Source: Galeruca laticollis (Eukaryota; Arthropoda; Insecta; Coleoptera; Chrysomelidae). Taken from it: DNA of 64,000 nucleotides. Below, piece after piece: positions 1 through 12,264 of the stretch. The stretch is from assembly GCA_963921935.1 (NCBI GenBank), contig OY998181.1, positions 136,175,423 through 136,239,422 on the forward strand, given 5' to 3'. Position 1 is the stretch's first letter; every line of letters starts with the position of its first letter. The notes below the pieces were generated by a model, which searched no databases, had not been told where the DNA came from, and was given only the letters and a program-made list of their open reading frames with translations. The translations under genes were made by a program, and so were the position numbers.

Positions 1-95
1 CCACTTGTTGCACAATATACTATTCTCCACGACTATGTAATAATATATACATTCCTGTTTGATATTAAATTGAAGAATGATCTAAATTCTACACC

Positions 96-122
96 CCGTG
101 GATTCCAGTGTGGAATCCACGG
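96..122. repeat. Small perfect hairpin (12-bp arms)
   Basis: CCGTGGATTCCA at 96-107 and its exact reverse complement at 111-122 are separated by GTG. A further GGAATCCACG copy lies near 155-165. The cluster sits about 150-180 bp upstream of a TATA-like box, so a dyad protein-binding site is possible. It is equally compatible with a fragment of a MITE. Confidence 0.4.
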
Positions 123-276
123 CCTGCCGGCCAATCACAGCCTTCGAATTTCCGGAATCCACGGGCCGATCGTCAGAATCAGATTACATTGCAAACAGAA
201 AGTCGCACGTCGCATAGCAACCGCTAGTCACACAAGGTACAATTTGAAACGTCAAATATTAATTGCTGATATCTCG

Positions 277-312
277 CATTATAAATGCATGTTGAGGTAT
301 TTCTGCTCTTAA
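277..312 (+). promoter_or_regulatory. TATA-like box with downstream initiator region
   Basis: TATAAAT at 279-285 is followed about 25-30 bp later by a pyrimidine-rich start region. The short ORF at 368-523 begins roughly 60-90 bp further on, which is normal spacing for an insect core promoter. This is inferred from spacing only. Confidence 0.3.
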
Positions 313-367
313 GCGACACGGTGGCTGGAAGTTCACGTCGGTAGCACAAGGCTACGTGGATGATTCT

Positions 368-523
368 ATGACAAACAAAATGCATACAAGAGCTCTTAAT
401 AATATTCAACAAACATCATCAAATACTCATATTTTAAATGTAGTTAATTTCGATCAAGAGTCAATACCATCAGTAGTAAATATCACTAACAACACTAATG
501 TCACGATTAATTTTTTTCAGAAG
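368..523 (+). CDS. Possible first coding exon, unknown protein
   Basis: An open frame starts at ATG 368 and runs 52 codons to AAG|GTAAAT, a fair splice donor at 524. The product is Asn/Thr-rich and polar, with no signal peptide or recognised domain. A TATA-like box lies at a sensible distance upstream. I could not find a continuing exon in the next 2 kb, and the downstream reading frame closes shortly after the donor. It may be the first exon of a gene that has lost its remainder, or a chance ORF. Confidence 0.2.
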
Positions 524-689
524 GTAAATTTAAACTATAGGCACCTATTTATTATATGTATATAGGTATAATATCCGTTTTGTTTAGCCGTTTTTGTTAT
601 AATGGAAATGTTTAATTAATGATTAAAAAAGGCCGAGTAAAAATAAAATTATTAGAATCTGTTCAATTATTTATTCACAGCGATTTTTT

Positions 690-850
690 CTTTGTATAGT
701 CGTGGAGAAAGTATAGTCTTCTACCTGCGTATATGGCTACTATTCGCTAGGACGATTACAACACTCGCCTGCGGCTCGCGTTGTAACTTTCATCCTAGTG
801 AATAATAGCCATCATTATACGCTCGTTGAAGAATATACTATTCAACCCTT
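690..850. repeat. Imperfect long hairpin, MITE-like
   Basis: The left arm (about 705-768) contains GGCTACTATTCGCTAGGACG. The right arm (about 780-845) carries the matching reverse complement with small changes and indels. The GC-rich centre CTCGCCTGCGGCTCGCG forms the loop. The ends carry GTATAGTCTTC and GAAGAATATAC. An imperfect inverted repeat this long with a GC-rich apex is typical of a MITE. No autonomous partner is visible in the window. Confidence 0.45.
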
Positions 851-2200
851 CAAACACTTGATGGAGAAAAATGAATGAATTTTTCTTTATCCAATAAACT
901 TTTTGTTCACTTTATGAATTATTTCATTTCAATGATAAATTCAATGTCATGTGTTTTACATTCTTTTTTATGATTTTATGATATAAATTCAATATATAAT
1001 AAATGTAAAGTTAAATTCTTTTTCTTTATTATTTACTGTGTAAAATAAAGTTGATGAATGATTTGTATTATAAATTTGAGGACTTTGCTGAATAGTTAAA
1101 GTAAATTGAGAAGTTCAATAAAAAAATCATTTTGTTTGTTTTAATTTTTAAATGAATTTTTTTATAATTTTAAATCAACTATTATTGTATTGCTATTTGG
1201 AGTACTTTTTTCATTAATATTCTATTTAATAAACTAAAACGTATTATTTTAACAAAATTAAATATTATTTCCCAGTGACGTCAAAATTTGACAGCTCTAA
1301 GACGTGCTTTTATGACGTCGTTAAGACTTCTCTCGATAATGACCAGTAATAGATATCTTATTAAGGTCTTTGTAAAGAAGATTTATAGATACATTCAAAT
1401 TTAGGCATTTATTTTACAAACAAAAATAATATCTGTACATACTACTACAAATAACCAGGATGATCTTTTATATTTTGCCACCCCCTCTAGACGGTTTATT
1501 TAAGTAGATATTAAAAAACTGTACAGCTGTGCGAAATCATCCTGCGAGTACTACCACGAAAACCAACTAAACCACACCACAAAAAAACTATAATAAAAAT
1601 AGTATTATTTAAACCCTCACTCGAAGCCAGAAAAAGAGTCCCATACATATTTTTAATCTATGTCTCTGATAATAAAATTATGAAAAGTAGTGTCGGACGA
1701 CTGCCGAGCGTGGCCAAGCTTCCCATCGCCAACCCATCAGATAATGCCTGATACTAAATACCGACGGTGAGGTGATAGGTGTAAAACACTCGGGGAAATT
1801 AAAATTTTGATTTTAAATAGAAAAAATTTGAATTCAATATACATACATATGTTTAAAACTGCATTTTTGTTATGGATAAATTTTTGCTGTTGGTACCTGT
1901 TATTTGAAATAGTATAATAGATTAATCCCAATTCACTCTTTAAGTTATTTGAGATGTCTTAATGATATCGCCTTTATTACGTCATCTTTTTAACTTATGA
2001 TCAAATAAAGATGTTTTTCAGGCAACATTTCTAGTTATTATTTATACTCCCTGGTTTGTTAGAGTTTTATGAAGAGTTAAAAAAATATATCTAAAAAAAC
2101 ACATTGTGATACAATAGCAACCATTTTATTATATCTATTTCGTATTGTTGTATAATTTATTATACGATTTAAATGTAAAGACCCTGATTAAGGCCATAAA
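851..2200. other. AT-rich stretch without recognised genes
   Basis: I see no coding frame with a recognisable domain. Two TGACGTC-type motifs occur near 1275-1315. The short open frames here are not supported by splice sites or similarity. Confidence 0.4.
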
Positions 2201-2217
2201 AGAAACCTTATAAATAT

Positions 2218-4504
2218 CTACTTTTTTCGATAAACATTATACACATATGTTTTGATCCGCACCCAGTCTTTATTATTGAGTAAATTGGGATAATTTCGAA
2301 TCAGCTCTTCGCACTCCACTTTTTTAGGAGCTTGTTTTCGCTCTATGTGATGTTTAAAATAATTTTTTACAACTTTGATCTGGTCCTCAGTCCATGGCGT
2401 TCTGCCAGTTTGTGTGCAAGCTAAAAAAGACAATTGATAATTTTCAATTGTGAGTTGAATAGATTTTTGAAAAACAAACAGTAATTTCACATATTCAATT
2501 ATTTTTGTTGTTGTATAACAATAAATTTATTTGGTTTTAGTTCAATTTGAAAAATATTAATCTCTGTAGCATACCAATTTTTAGTGTAGTCGAAAGAATA
2601 GGAAATTAATATAAATTTGAGCATTAAATATAAATTAATTTGAATTTATTTCGTTTGAGTTTTAGTAATTTGAAAGTGTTTATGTTTATTCATATTTATA
2701 TGCTTATTTTTCGTAAACTCTTAAATTAAAAGAATTCGTGAAATTATGAAATATACAATATCTAAAATGCGATCATAATTACTTACTCTTCAATTTTTTA
2801 TGATTATTCGGATTATTAGTAGATGTAGATGGTTCTGGGAACTGCATAATATCACTCACTTGTGGAGATTCAATTTGTGGAAGATCATCATCTTCACATT
2901 CTTCTTCATCGGCAAAATCGACTTCTGGATTAATCTCAATCTCATTCAGTGACTTCCCTTTATATTTATGTCCTTCCCCCTTATCCATCAGAACCAACAA
3001 CTTGGATATTTTGGCAGTCTGATATACATCTTCCGGTAACCTACAGAAAGTTAAAGTTAATGTATATTAGGATTAGTCCAATTCAAGTATTATAAATGTA
3101 CAAAAAATGTTGAAATAAATTATTTTTAATCGCTTACTTATAGAATTCATTGTGAGTTTTGGTCGTATGACCCATGAATTGTGCAAATTGGTCTGTTTCC
3201 TCAGAGTTCAGGTTCAGGATTTGCATAACAGTAGCTATTTGTTTTCGGAGTCTGTTGGATGTTATGTGTTCAGGGTGTTTTAAATTACACTTTTTGGCAA
3301 ACTGTTGAATAGCTTTATCACCCTTTACCCAGAAATTGGAGCCGAGTTGTGCAAACAGATATTCATTACTTTCTGGTACAAGTGTTGTCTTATTTCGAAT
3401 ATCAATCAAGACATTCACAAACTCTTGAAGATTTCGAGGAAACAAAATGACTACTGCCCGAGTACCCTTTCCTCCAGTAACGACCCGCTTATAATATTTT
3501 GTCAATGCTTTTTCTGATTCTGTCAAAGCATTTAAACACTCTTCTTGATTTATAGATGTAAAAGTGTTTAGATATGTTTTAAGTTTGGTGTATTGTACGT
3601 CTCCTATACGTCTTCTGTTGTATAAAATTGTTAAAACTAGTGTCGCATTGACCAAATTTTTATATTCTTGAGGATTATTTAGATTAGTTTTAAGATTTGC
3701 GGCTGCTATGTTTGCAATTTGAGTCACATGATTTTTGAATTCTATGACGTCTCTTGTTAATGGGAGTATAATAGGTTTATTCCATTTTTCGTTCAAGTCC
3801 TTGTGTGCTAAACTGCTGATTTCAGTTGTCCATTGAGTAACTATTAAATTTTTGAATTTTTCTACTGCTTTACTCTTCGCTTCAGGGTCACTGAAAGTAA
3901 TACATTGATCTCCTGTTTCAATTAAAAAAATCAATTCATCGCAAACTCTTTGGAGAGTTGTTCCGAGGTGAGCTGATAAACTAGGGGCATTGTCAAAAGT
4001 TTTTGTTTGTGCATTAAACCCACCCACCCTCTTAGCACATTCCACTACTTTCGTGAACATAGTTGGTTCTATAGCGTCAGATAAACTAAAATTTTTGTCG
4101 TTTTGTAATTTTCGAAGTTCTATGAGAAGCCTTGCCAGCTCTCTCATTTTATTTGAACACGGAGTAAACATTTGCTTCTTCTTATGTTTTTTCAGGTTAC
4201 GTTCACCATAACGATAAATTAGTATATCCGTTTTGGCCGTCATAGAAATCTCATCAGCTTTCATTCTTGAAAAAACTTCTTTTTTCACACATAATTTGTC
4301 TAAAGTATTGCTTGTATCGAGTGCGCAAGCCACGAGAGTTTGAGAGGCTGCCATGTGTTTAACTCTTTGAAAATTATTATGAACTTCAGCTGCTACGCAG
4401 TTCTTATAATGTCGATACAAAAATTTTTTCTTGTACAATCCTTTACAAAATCCGCAAGGATAGTACTCATGGTTTGGCTCATTTTTTTTTCGATAAATGG
4501 GCAT
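2218..4504 (-). CDS. Crypton-like tyrosine recombinase protein, three exons, intact
   Basis: Three minus-strand exons join in frame into 607 codons: 4504-3138, 3040-2787 and 2420-2218. All introns begin GTAAG and end AG. The N-terminus has a Cys/His cluster (PCGFCKGLYKKKFLYRHYKNC region, residues ~17-38). The first exon ends with the signature of the tyrosine recombinase fold: an Arg in YNRRRIGD, LRKQIAT (R420), GHTTKTH (H446) and a terminal Tyr (Y455). Exon 2 holds LPEDVYQTAKISKLL and an acidic stretch. Exon 3 is a short Trp-rich Myb-like tail (GRTPWTEDQ ... DWVRIKTYV). The same order is known from large Crypton-like families of fish and insects. It would act in the nucleus on DNA; whether it still recombines or has been taken over by the host is unknown. 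The usual HxxR histidine is Asn here, as I recall for this branch. The start is the ATG just before the zinc cluster. Confidence 0.75.
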
Positions 4505-4577
4505 GACGTTATCTTTTAAATATTCATTAAAGTTTCCATCATTTTATTTTTCGGTATTTATTGTAAACATTTTCATA

Positions 4578-6125
4578 CCGAGTGACCCACTTAACTTTTC
4601 GGGGCTTTGGCACTTATTACTCAAATAACTAGCGGAGCATTTGGAAGTAAATTTATATATTTTTTTAAGTAAGCTTTGCTTGGTGACAGCGGATAACTGT
4701 TTCATGCGAACTGTCAGTTTACACAATTAGTTTTATTTCTCTTCGGAAAATGTTCATTTTATTCTGAAAACCGAAAGTGTGTAATAATTTTTGTAGAAAC
4801 GAAATCAGTTGTTGTGGACTAAAATTTTCAAAAAATGCTTAATAAACGACCACCTAGTCATAAAGCAATAAGAAGTTGGTACCGTCAGTTACGGGACACA
4901 GTCACACTTGCTCATCCTAAAAGAAAGGCTAACCAGGCCAATCTATTGAATAGAGTTATTCAAGTTCAAGAAGCTGTAGAAGTATATTCAACATCAGTAA
5001 GAAAAATGGTTAGCACTACGAGTCTTTCTAGGAGCAGAATTCATATGATTTTAAAGAAACATTTAAAATTAAAGGCTTACATTTTTCATTTGGTGCAAGA
5101 ATTGAAAGAGATACGTTAATTTTTGCCGCCAAGATTTAAGATTATTCACAAGAATTAATTACAGAATTCTGTTTACTATGTCTAACGAGGCAACCTTCCA
5201 CCTAAATGGTCAAGTAAATAGACACAACTGTCGCATTTGAGGTTCAGAGAACTTTCACACAACTACAGAATTTATGTAGATTCACCCAAAGTAACTGTAA
5301 GGTGTGCCATGAGTTCTACAAAAATTTATGGTCCATTTTCTTTAGTAAATCTATCGTTACCGCAGTAAATTATGTAGGTATGCTGCAACTATTCTTTTTT
5401 TCGCAACTTCAGCAAGATAACTTTACGACAAACATGTTACTTTCGACAGGATGGTGCTAGTTCGCATTATGCAACTCCTGTCACTAGAAACATTTGGTGA
5501 AAGGTGGATTTGAAGAGGAGGTCCAGTAGGGTGGCCACTGCGAACACCCGATTTAACGGTATCGGTTTTTTATTTTGGGATTACATTAATGATCGCAGTT
5601 TACAACCTCGGAGGTATTAAAGACCAACGTAATAAATGTGATTGAAAAAGTATTCCTAGAGAGATGTTAACAGTTATCGAAAATTAAAAGATGACGAATG
5701 TGGCACCATTTCAAAAATTTATTATAATATTCTTTTGTGTTAAATGTCTTTACGTTGAAAATTGTTAATTTTAGTGACATTTATAATAAAGTTATCTTAC
5801 AAAATGCAAAGTTGTACTTAAATTTTAGGCCATAATTTTCGGCGAAAGTAGCACAAACTATATATGTTCAGAAAGCTTAAAGATTGAGATTTGTGTTTCG
5901 CTAAAAATATACTGGGTGTTCTAGTTAAAATAACAAAGTTGACCTAATCCTAAAAACTACCGTGTTACTTTCCGGTCAAACCGAAATTCCCTTAAAAGAT
6001 CCATTATTGACAAAAAACGTTTACAAATTTCAATAATATTGGCGAAAACCGTTATTTCTATTCCCAAAACTATTTGAGTAATAGGTAAGCGATCAAAACC
6101 CCGAAAAGTTAAGTGGGACACCTGG
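4578..6125 (+). mobile_element. Tc1/mariner-type element with TIRs and TA duplication
   Basis: The two ends match as inverted repeats for about 27 bp, sharing CCCACTTAACTTTTCGGGG, and weaker similarity continues to about 60 bp (CTATTACTCAAATA-like). TA flanks each end (4576-4577 and 6126-6127). The length of 1548 bp is normal for a mariner. It lies only 73 bp upstream of the start codon of the Crypton-like gene, so it may have replaced or disturbed that promoter. Confidence 0.75.
4835..5740 (+). pseudogene. Mariner-like transposase remnant (DUF4817/HTH type)
   Basis: The first 94 codons are open and read KRPPSHKAIRSWYRQLRD followed by a helix-turn-helix-like stretch (VSTTSLSRSRIHMILKK), the usual N-terminus of this insect family. 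After that, frames break repeatedly. Pieces still recognisable are the LNGQVNRHN-like block near 5200, a GPFSL block near 5340 and the DGASSHYA block near 5450, which holds the second catalytic Asp. The WPPRSPDLTPLD block near 5540 is badly damaged. It is dead by many indels and stops. Confidence 0.65.
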
Positions 6126-6129
6126 TATA

Positions 6130-7420
6130 AAAAAACTCTATATTGTATATTGAATGTTACTTTTTTTCATTAAGACACAGGAATAATTATTTTGTTAAAT
6201 AAACTGATCAAAAATTGAGTGACTGAACTGATAATTAATTCCTTTGAATGAAATTGAAAGATTCTAATTAATAATTATAAAAATGAAATTAAGCTAGTAA
6301 TGCGATAATAATAAACAAATTCATAAAAATGCTTACCTGTTCATGTTGTATTTTGAAACAAAGATCTTATTTCAGGGAATCGATAAAGGATTACAATAGT
6401 CATAAACTATTATGTAGTTATTTGAGGGAACACAGATTTCTCAGGTAACTTTGCACTAGAAAAACACACACTTTCAACGAAAATAAATTGCAATAATAAT
6501 AACTGTTATCATTGACCAGAAATAATTACTAAAGACGTGAACATTGGACGGGACGGTTAGCTTGATTTACAGAAAGTTTTGTTAGAAATATTCTTCTCAA
6601 CATCTCAATATGCTTTCGCTCGACTCATCACACATTCATAAAAACTGTTACAGTTTTTTGTTTCGATACTCGTAAAATGCTTTTGAAGTCGGTAATACTT
6701 TTTGATATACCTAGATAAGTTTTTGTTAGCTCTCAACGCAAAAAGTGTTGGACAGCTCTGTCAAAAATTATATTCTCTGAACATTTGAATAGTGAGGATA
6801 CGTGCCGGGATCTAAAGGTTTAAATAAGTATAGACGGAAAATTCCTGTTGTTATGTGATTCTCTATTATTATGGAATAATTTCTTATTTCAAAAGTTTTT
6901 TTAAGAGAGGAAACTAATCTTCAGATAAAACAATATAACTTTAGCGTTTCATCCATTCGCCTAGCAACGAAGCAAATTGACTGACTGAAGGCAATGCAAA
7001 ACAATTTGACACGAGGTGGCTTTCTCTAAAATAAATGTATACTCGTATATAATACCCATTTATATAGTTTTATGGCATTTTAGCTTGACCACCTTGTATC
7101 TTCATAAGTCTGTATGTTTTTGAGTACATTAACAATACAACCACTTAAACTTTGGAATCTATGTTCAGGGGCAGAATAATGAATACTTTAATAGTGCAAA
7201 TGATGTTTAAAAATTTAAATATTATCCTACCTATACAAAGTAGAAACGTTTATAAAAAATGAATCAAATAACTTACCCTACATATTGATATTTATAATTA
7301 GTTAGTCGAGGTTCATCTGCACTTGATTAATCAATTTCAAAAGATATAACAAGTGGTTCTATAGTTTCCTCTGCCATATTTTCAAGCTCCCATATCCTTT
7401 GTTCATCTTTAATTACGTGT
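6130..7420. other. AT-rich stretch without recognised genes
   Basis: No coding similarity, RNA gene or repeat was recognised. The short ORFs are chance frames. Confidence 0.4.
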
Positions 7421-7427
7421 TCTATAG

Positions 7428-8220
7428 CTAATTTTCTTTTGTAATTTTTAATAATGATTGCAGTAAATCTAGCAGAATATAATCAAGTTTAAATGTTGTA
7501 TTGTGACGGGCTATATTATATTCTTTCATTTGTGCCCAAATGAGCTGGATCGGATTAAATTCCTCGTGATATGGTGGCAATCGAAGAACAGTAATTCCAC
7601 TTTCCTTGGCTATTTCATCAATAGCGTATTTTTTAAATGCTGATGTATATAGCCTAGCCAACAATATTTGTGTCTTCAACATATGGCTGTTAATAGTAGT
7701 TTCCTTTTTAATTAACCAGTCTTTTATGCATTGTTTTTTCCAGTTAGCCGTGGGTAACTGTTCTTTTGAATTATCAAAAACTATGACGGAATTATTAGGA
7801 GTTAAATCCAGCATTTGATAGAAATGCTTTTGTAAAAGTGTGTCCTTCATTCAGCCACGTTTTATCTAAATAGAATAGGTATTCGTTTTTCATCTGATCG
7901 CACGTCTTCAACAAACTATTTCTTATTTTTTCCACCGGTGTTGATCTACGATCCGGCTTCTCCCAAATGAAATTGTATTCATGTAAAATATTACACACTT
8001 TCGATCTCTTAATTATTGGTACATTTTAGTCATCACTAAGTGTTGATAAAACCTTGCCTTGCCTTTGCTCAAGGTAGAATGAATGAACTTTTATTCTTAA
8101 TAACATGCCTCGTCGATTTCACCAATGGCTTATTAGCAAGCTCCATAAGTAAACCTTATTTTCTGTGTTTTAATACCTTGTGAATAGTAGTTTTTCCAGT
8201 TCCTGTCTTATTGGTACATT
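7428..8220 (-). pseudogene. Tc1-like DDE transposase remnant
   Basis: Read on the minus strand, GTGKTTIHKVLKHRK near 8200 is the end of the DNA-binding region. YLDKTWLNEGHT near 7870 holds the first catalytic Asp, and VIVFDNSKEQ near 7780 the second. LRLPPYHEEFNPIQLIWAQ near 7540 should hold the catalytic Glu, but that residue is Gln (CAG instead of GAG). Frames change between 7850 and 7998 and again upstream, so at least two frameshifts are present. I found no TIRs. The C-terminal 140 codons form one open frame. Confidence 0.75.
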
Positions 8221-8224
8221 TTGA

Positions 8225-10675
8225 AACTAAACTGTGAATGGTACACATTGGGTGCTCGCGCATACATGTGTAGCACAACTATTTTTACATGTGTAGCGCT
8301 TTTAAATTTCTCTGTTTTAAAACTTGTGGTTGATGCCATTTTTCTCACAAAATTCAGAGATTTAGTTTACTTTTCTTGTTGCTCTGCTCCTAGGAGTTTA
8401 CAGACCAAGACACAGTTTATTAATAAAATTAAAAGGGTTATGGTTTATGGAGATTAACCTTTCTTGGCATTCACTCTGGTAAAGTTGCTTGGCAGGCTAA
8501 ACGAATCGAGTATAATCTAATTTATTTGTATAAAAAGATTCTTATCATTTAAATTGTTTGTTGCTCACAAATTTTATTATTTTTATTGATTGAGACGAAA
8601 GATATTTATGTTACTAAAAATGAGATTGCATGATTTTTCCTCACTATTATTTAATGTTCTTTTTTGCCGCATATAAAATTTATTTCCATTAAAAAATAAA
8701 TCATTTGTTAAAACTGATGAAAACTCTCCACTCTTCTCAAAATGCCATGAAAATGACAATTATGGGACATACGAGGAATTTGCAAAGCAAGTATATTTAA
8801 AAATTCAATAATAATTACTGGTACAGTTCAAATAAAGTTTGAATAAAATATAAATATTGGTATGTAATTATTTTTATAGTAATCTGACAATAAATGTTGA
8901 ATCATTCAATTCCGACTGAAGTTCTCCAGACAATATGAAGAACGTTCAACGTTCTATGTTTCAAAAGGAAATAATACAAACTTTAAAACAATAAAACTGA
9001 TGTGTAGAAAGAATACTTACTATATTTCTATCTTTTTAAAATTCAATGATTCGAAGAAAATGATAATTTTTATAACTTCAAGCTAATTTTTAGAAATGTC
9101 CCTAAAGGTTAGTTCATTTAACCACATTTTTTCATATTCATCAAAACGTTAATTAATGATTAGCAAAAAATGTTGAACCTGAAATTAAATTGAAGAAGGG
9201 AATACTTAGAAGATGTCTTATTAATTTTATTTCTTCAAATTGAGGAAATGAATAGATTGCAGATTATTGAACAGCCTCTAATTTTTTCATTTTCTAATGA
9301 TTTCCTAGAAATGCGTATTTCCTCAATAATTTCATGATAATTGATATGATGTATCAAAACTGTAGGAAATTATTATTATTAAATATAAATACTAATTCCT
9401 ATTTCCCACAATAATAGTTATAAAAAATTAGTGAGTACTAAATCATGATATTTTTTTGTCAGATTGGGACGCAAAGTATCCTATCTCTTTATAAAGATGA
9501 GTAATTTTTTCAGGATCGGTCAATCTAAAAACCAAATTATTCGTAGAGTAATCATTTGTTTACTGATAAAAACTTAAATAGGTAATCTTAAATAGGTAAA
9601 TGTATTTGTTCATAATTACAGTGATATGTGATATGCTCTGACGAGGACTACTACATATTTCTAATTTGATTCTGATGAGCCAAGGATCAACTCATTAAGT
9701 CATTAATAATTACGAAATACACCTCGAAACGTAAATATTCTTTTCCTCCAAAAATACATCATTTACTACAATACACTACTAGGTATATAATAATTTGGAT
9801 AGAATCAATTATTCATGAGCTACATAGCTCTTGTATGAAGTGATGTTCAATAATATAATAATTTCGATATCTTTGACATTGTGTAACCTTCCATTTACTA
9901 TTATTATTAAAAGTCTAAAATTATTTCATATTAGCATCTCAACATATATTTTAAAAGTCGAACACTGCAAATAAGAAACAGCCAAAAAAAAGGGTCGACT
10001 GCAAAAAAGAGTCGGTCTTCACTTTCGAGGAGACATAAAAAAAGAGAGTCTGTTATCAAATTTCAAATGGTAAACATTCACTAGAAAATAATAATTCTAA
10101 ATATAACATTTATCAGCACACTTAAGAATTTATTTTTATGAACCATTATTTATATCCTCACATAATGTTCATATAAAGTTTGTTTCCCTGATTGAAAGCT
10201 CGACAAAAAGAGATGTCCGCTATGGTGTGCAAGGTATGGACCTCGAAAGCAAAAATGTTTTGTTGAAAATATGGGGCGGCCTCAGATACATTTCTAATTA
10301 TGTCTACATTTCTAGACAGCCAACTTATATTTAAATTTGAATTTAACATATTTAATAATGTATTATTGTTTGCTTATATTTATTAATTAACATTTTGTTC
10401 GTGTTTAATAATAACAGTTGAATGTTTTTTAATACTAAAATATAGGATAAAAACTCGAACGGAAATATATTCTGCACTATGGGAAAAACTTCTGCTCTTT
10501 TTCTTAACTACAAGAGTTTAGTTTGATTACACTTTTTATTCTATCTATTTTACAATATCATGTAAAAATCTGTTTAAATGTTTGCAAATGGTTTGTTTAT
10601 TACTATTACTAGGTACTTCTAAAGTTTCTATTTATATTTAGAATGTAAAACAATTTCATTCATATAGTTACAGTA
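8225..10675. other. Long AT-rich stretch, nothing recognised
   Basis: I read both strands and saw no domain, repeat unit or RNA gene that I could support. Homopolymer and dinucleotide-rich DNA dominates. Confidence 0.4.
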
Positions 10676-10681
10676 AATTAT

Positions 10682-10960
10682 TTTGGAAAGTGCGGACATT
10701 GATTAATGTAATTTATGTTTAGCCCCATTTCAACAAGGCGTTTTACTATGTCTCGGTTAGTCGAAAAATTTTTTTACAAACACTTTATCCAAATCATCAT
10801 CAATCATAAAAATTCCAAACATGTCCAAATTTCCCTTTTGATTGGCTTTTAAATGACAGAAAATTGAAGTAATATCAAGATCTTTGTGTGCATTAGCATA
10901 ACTTTCGCAAATCTCACATTTATGTTTAATGAGTGATGTTTTATCCGATTATGTATCTTT
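10682..10960 (-). pseudogene. Ankyrin-repeat-like coding remnant
   Basis: On the minus strand, KTSLIKHKCEICESYANAH and, after a one-base shift at an A/T homopolymer near 10770, TNRDIVKRLVEMGLNINYIN are both open. The second piece has the DIVKxLVExGLNIN spacing of ankyrin repeats. Upstream pieces are broken by stops. This could be a decayed ankyrin-domain gene copy, but the evidence is two short stretches only. Confidence 0.35.
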
Positions 10961-12187
10961 CTAATACTACATGTTTGATAAGCTGTCAACGTATTACTTC
11001 ATTGTGGATTACAAAATCATATTTTAAAAGACAGCTTCTCGTGGCTTGTTATTTATTCTTTAACATAACCATGCCGTTTTTTCGTTTCCTTATAAGAATT
11101 TGCTATCAACGTGAGATATATAGAGTATACATTTGTACTCGTTTTTCTGAAACGTAAATTTAATGTAACTGTTATGGATGTGAGTAATTATTGTGGTTTC
11201 GATCAATCAATATTACAAACCCTATATACATATGATCACTTAATTGTAATTACAGGCGATTGCTCAAGACTCAATAACAACTAAGTCTGAACGAGCAATT
11301 AACAGACTATATGAATGTGATTAAGAATAAAATCCTTACTTAAATTTATGCAGTATTAACTGTTGTAATATCAGATTTTCCCACATTTACCTCGACTTTT
11401 ACTGTGATACAAATTTATAAAACTGCCAGAAAATTGTCTTTCCAATTTTAGATTAGTAGGTAAATTTCTTTGATAATTCACAAACTAATTTGTATGTGCT
11501 AATGAAAATAAATAATTTTTTGGGTCTATAGTAATATTTATGTGTAATTTATTCACGAGCCTCAATAAAAATCGAGTTGATAGAATAAAAGTTGCTATAT
11601 GGGATAAATTATTATATACAAATTTTTGTAAAATGCATAAATTCGTTATTTCTCTTGATAAACCAATAATACGACTACTGGTGCCTACTACATCTCAACT
11701 GTAATAATCCTTTTTGATATAATTGAATTGGTATTGGAAAGTTATAAAAAAATTGCATAAATTCTTATGCCACAGTTTTTGAATTATAATCCAATCTTCT
11801 ACTTTCAATATAAAAGTATATCAAGAATTGTAAAGAAATTAATTCATTACAGAATAGTTATATGAATAGGCTTCAAGTATTTACATAAATAAGATGAGTA
11901 AGCAAAAAGAACTAAATTGAATCAATCAACAACGGAAAATTATCTGATAACTATCGATCTTAGTACTAGGTAAAACAGAGCACATTTCATATTCAACAGC
12001 GGCTTCAAAAAACGTGGCAACAGCGCTGGAGTCATATTCGCCTGTAATGTAACATTATGTTACTTGTGTGTAACGGAGGCCAATTACCATATTAATTATA
12101 GCACATAGTTTTATACATTTCTAAACATTTTTTGTAAGGGGAGGCTTGAACGCATGTTGTGTATACGGAGGCGAGAAAGATACCTGG

Positions 12188-12190
<3 letters not shown>

Positions 12191-12262
<72 letters not shown>
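12191..12262. repeat. (TA)n microsatellite
   Basis: About 35 uninterrupted TA units. The Tyr-Ile repeat ORFs on both strands here are products of the repeat and not genes. Confidence 0.95.

Positions 12263-12264
<2 letters not shown>

Larger units (their letters stand above)
19..718. repeat. Short inverted repeats flanking a 650-bp unit
   Basis: The stretch at about 19-40 (core TCTCCACGACTAT) reappears as its reverse complement at about 696-718. The two copies bracket the possible promoter and first exon described below. This could be a worn TIR pair of a small non-autonomous element or a chance local inversion. I saw no clear target duplication, so the boundaries are uncertain. Confidence 0.35.
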
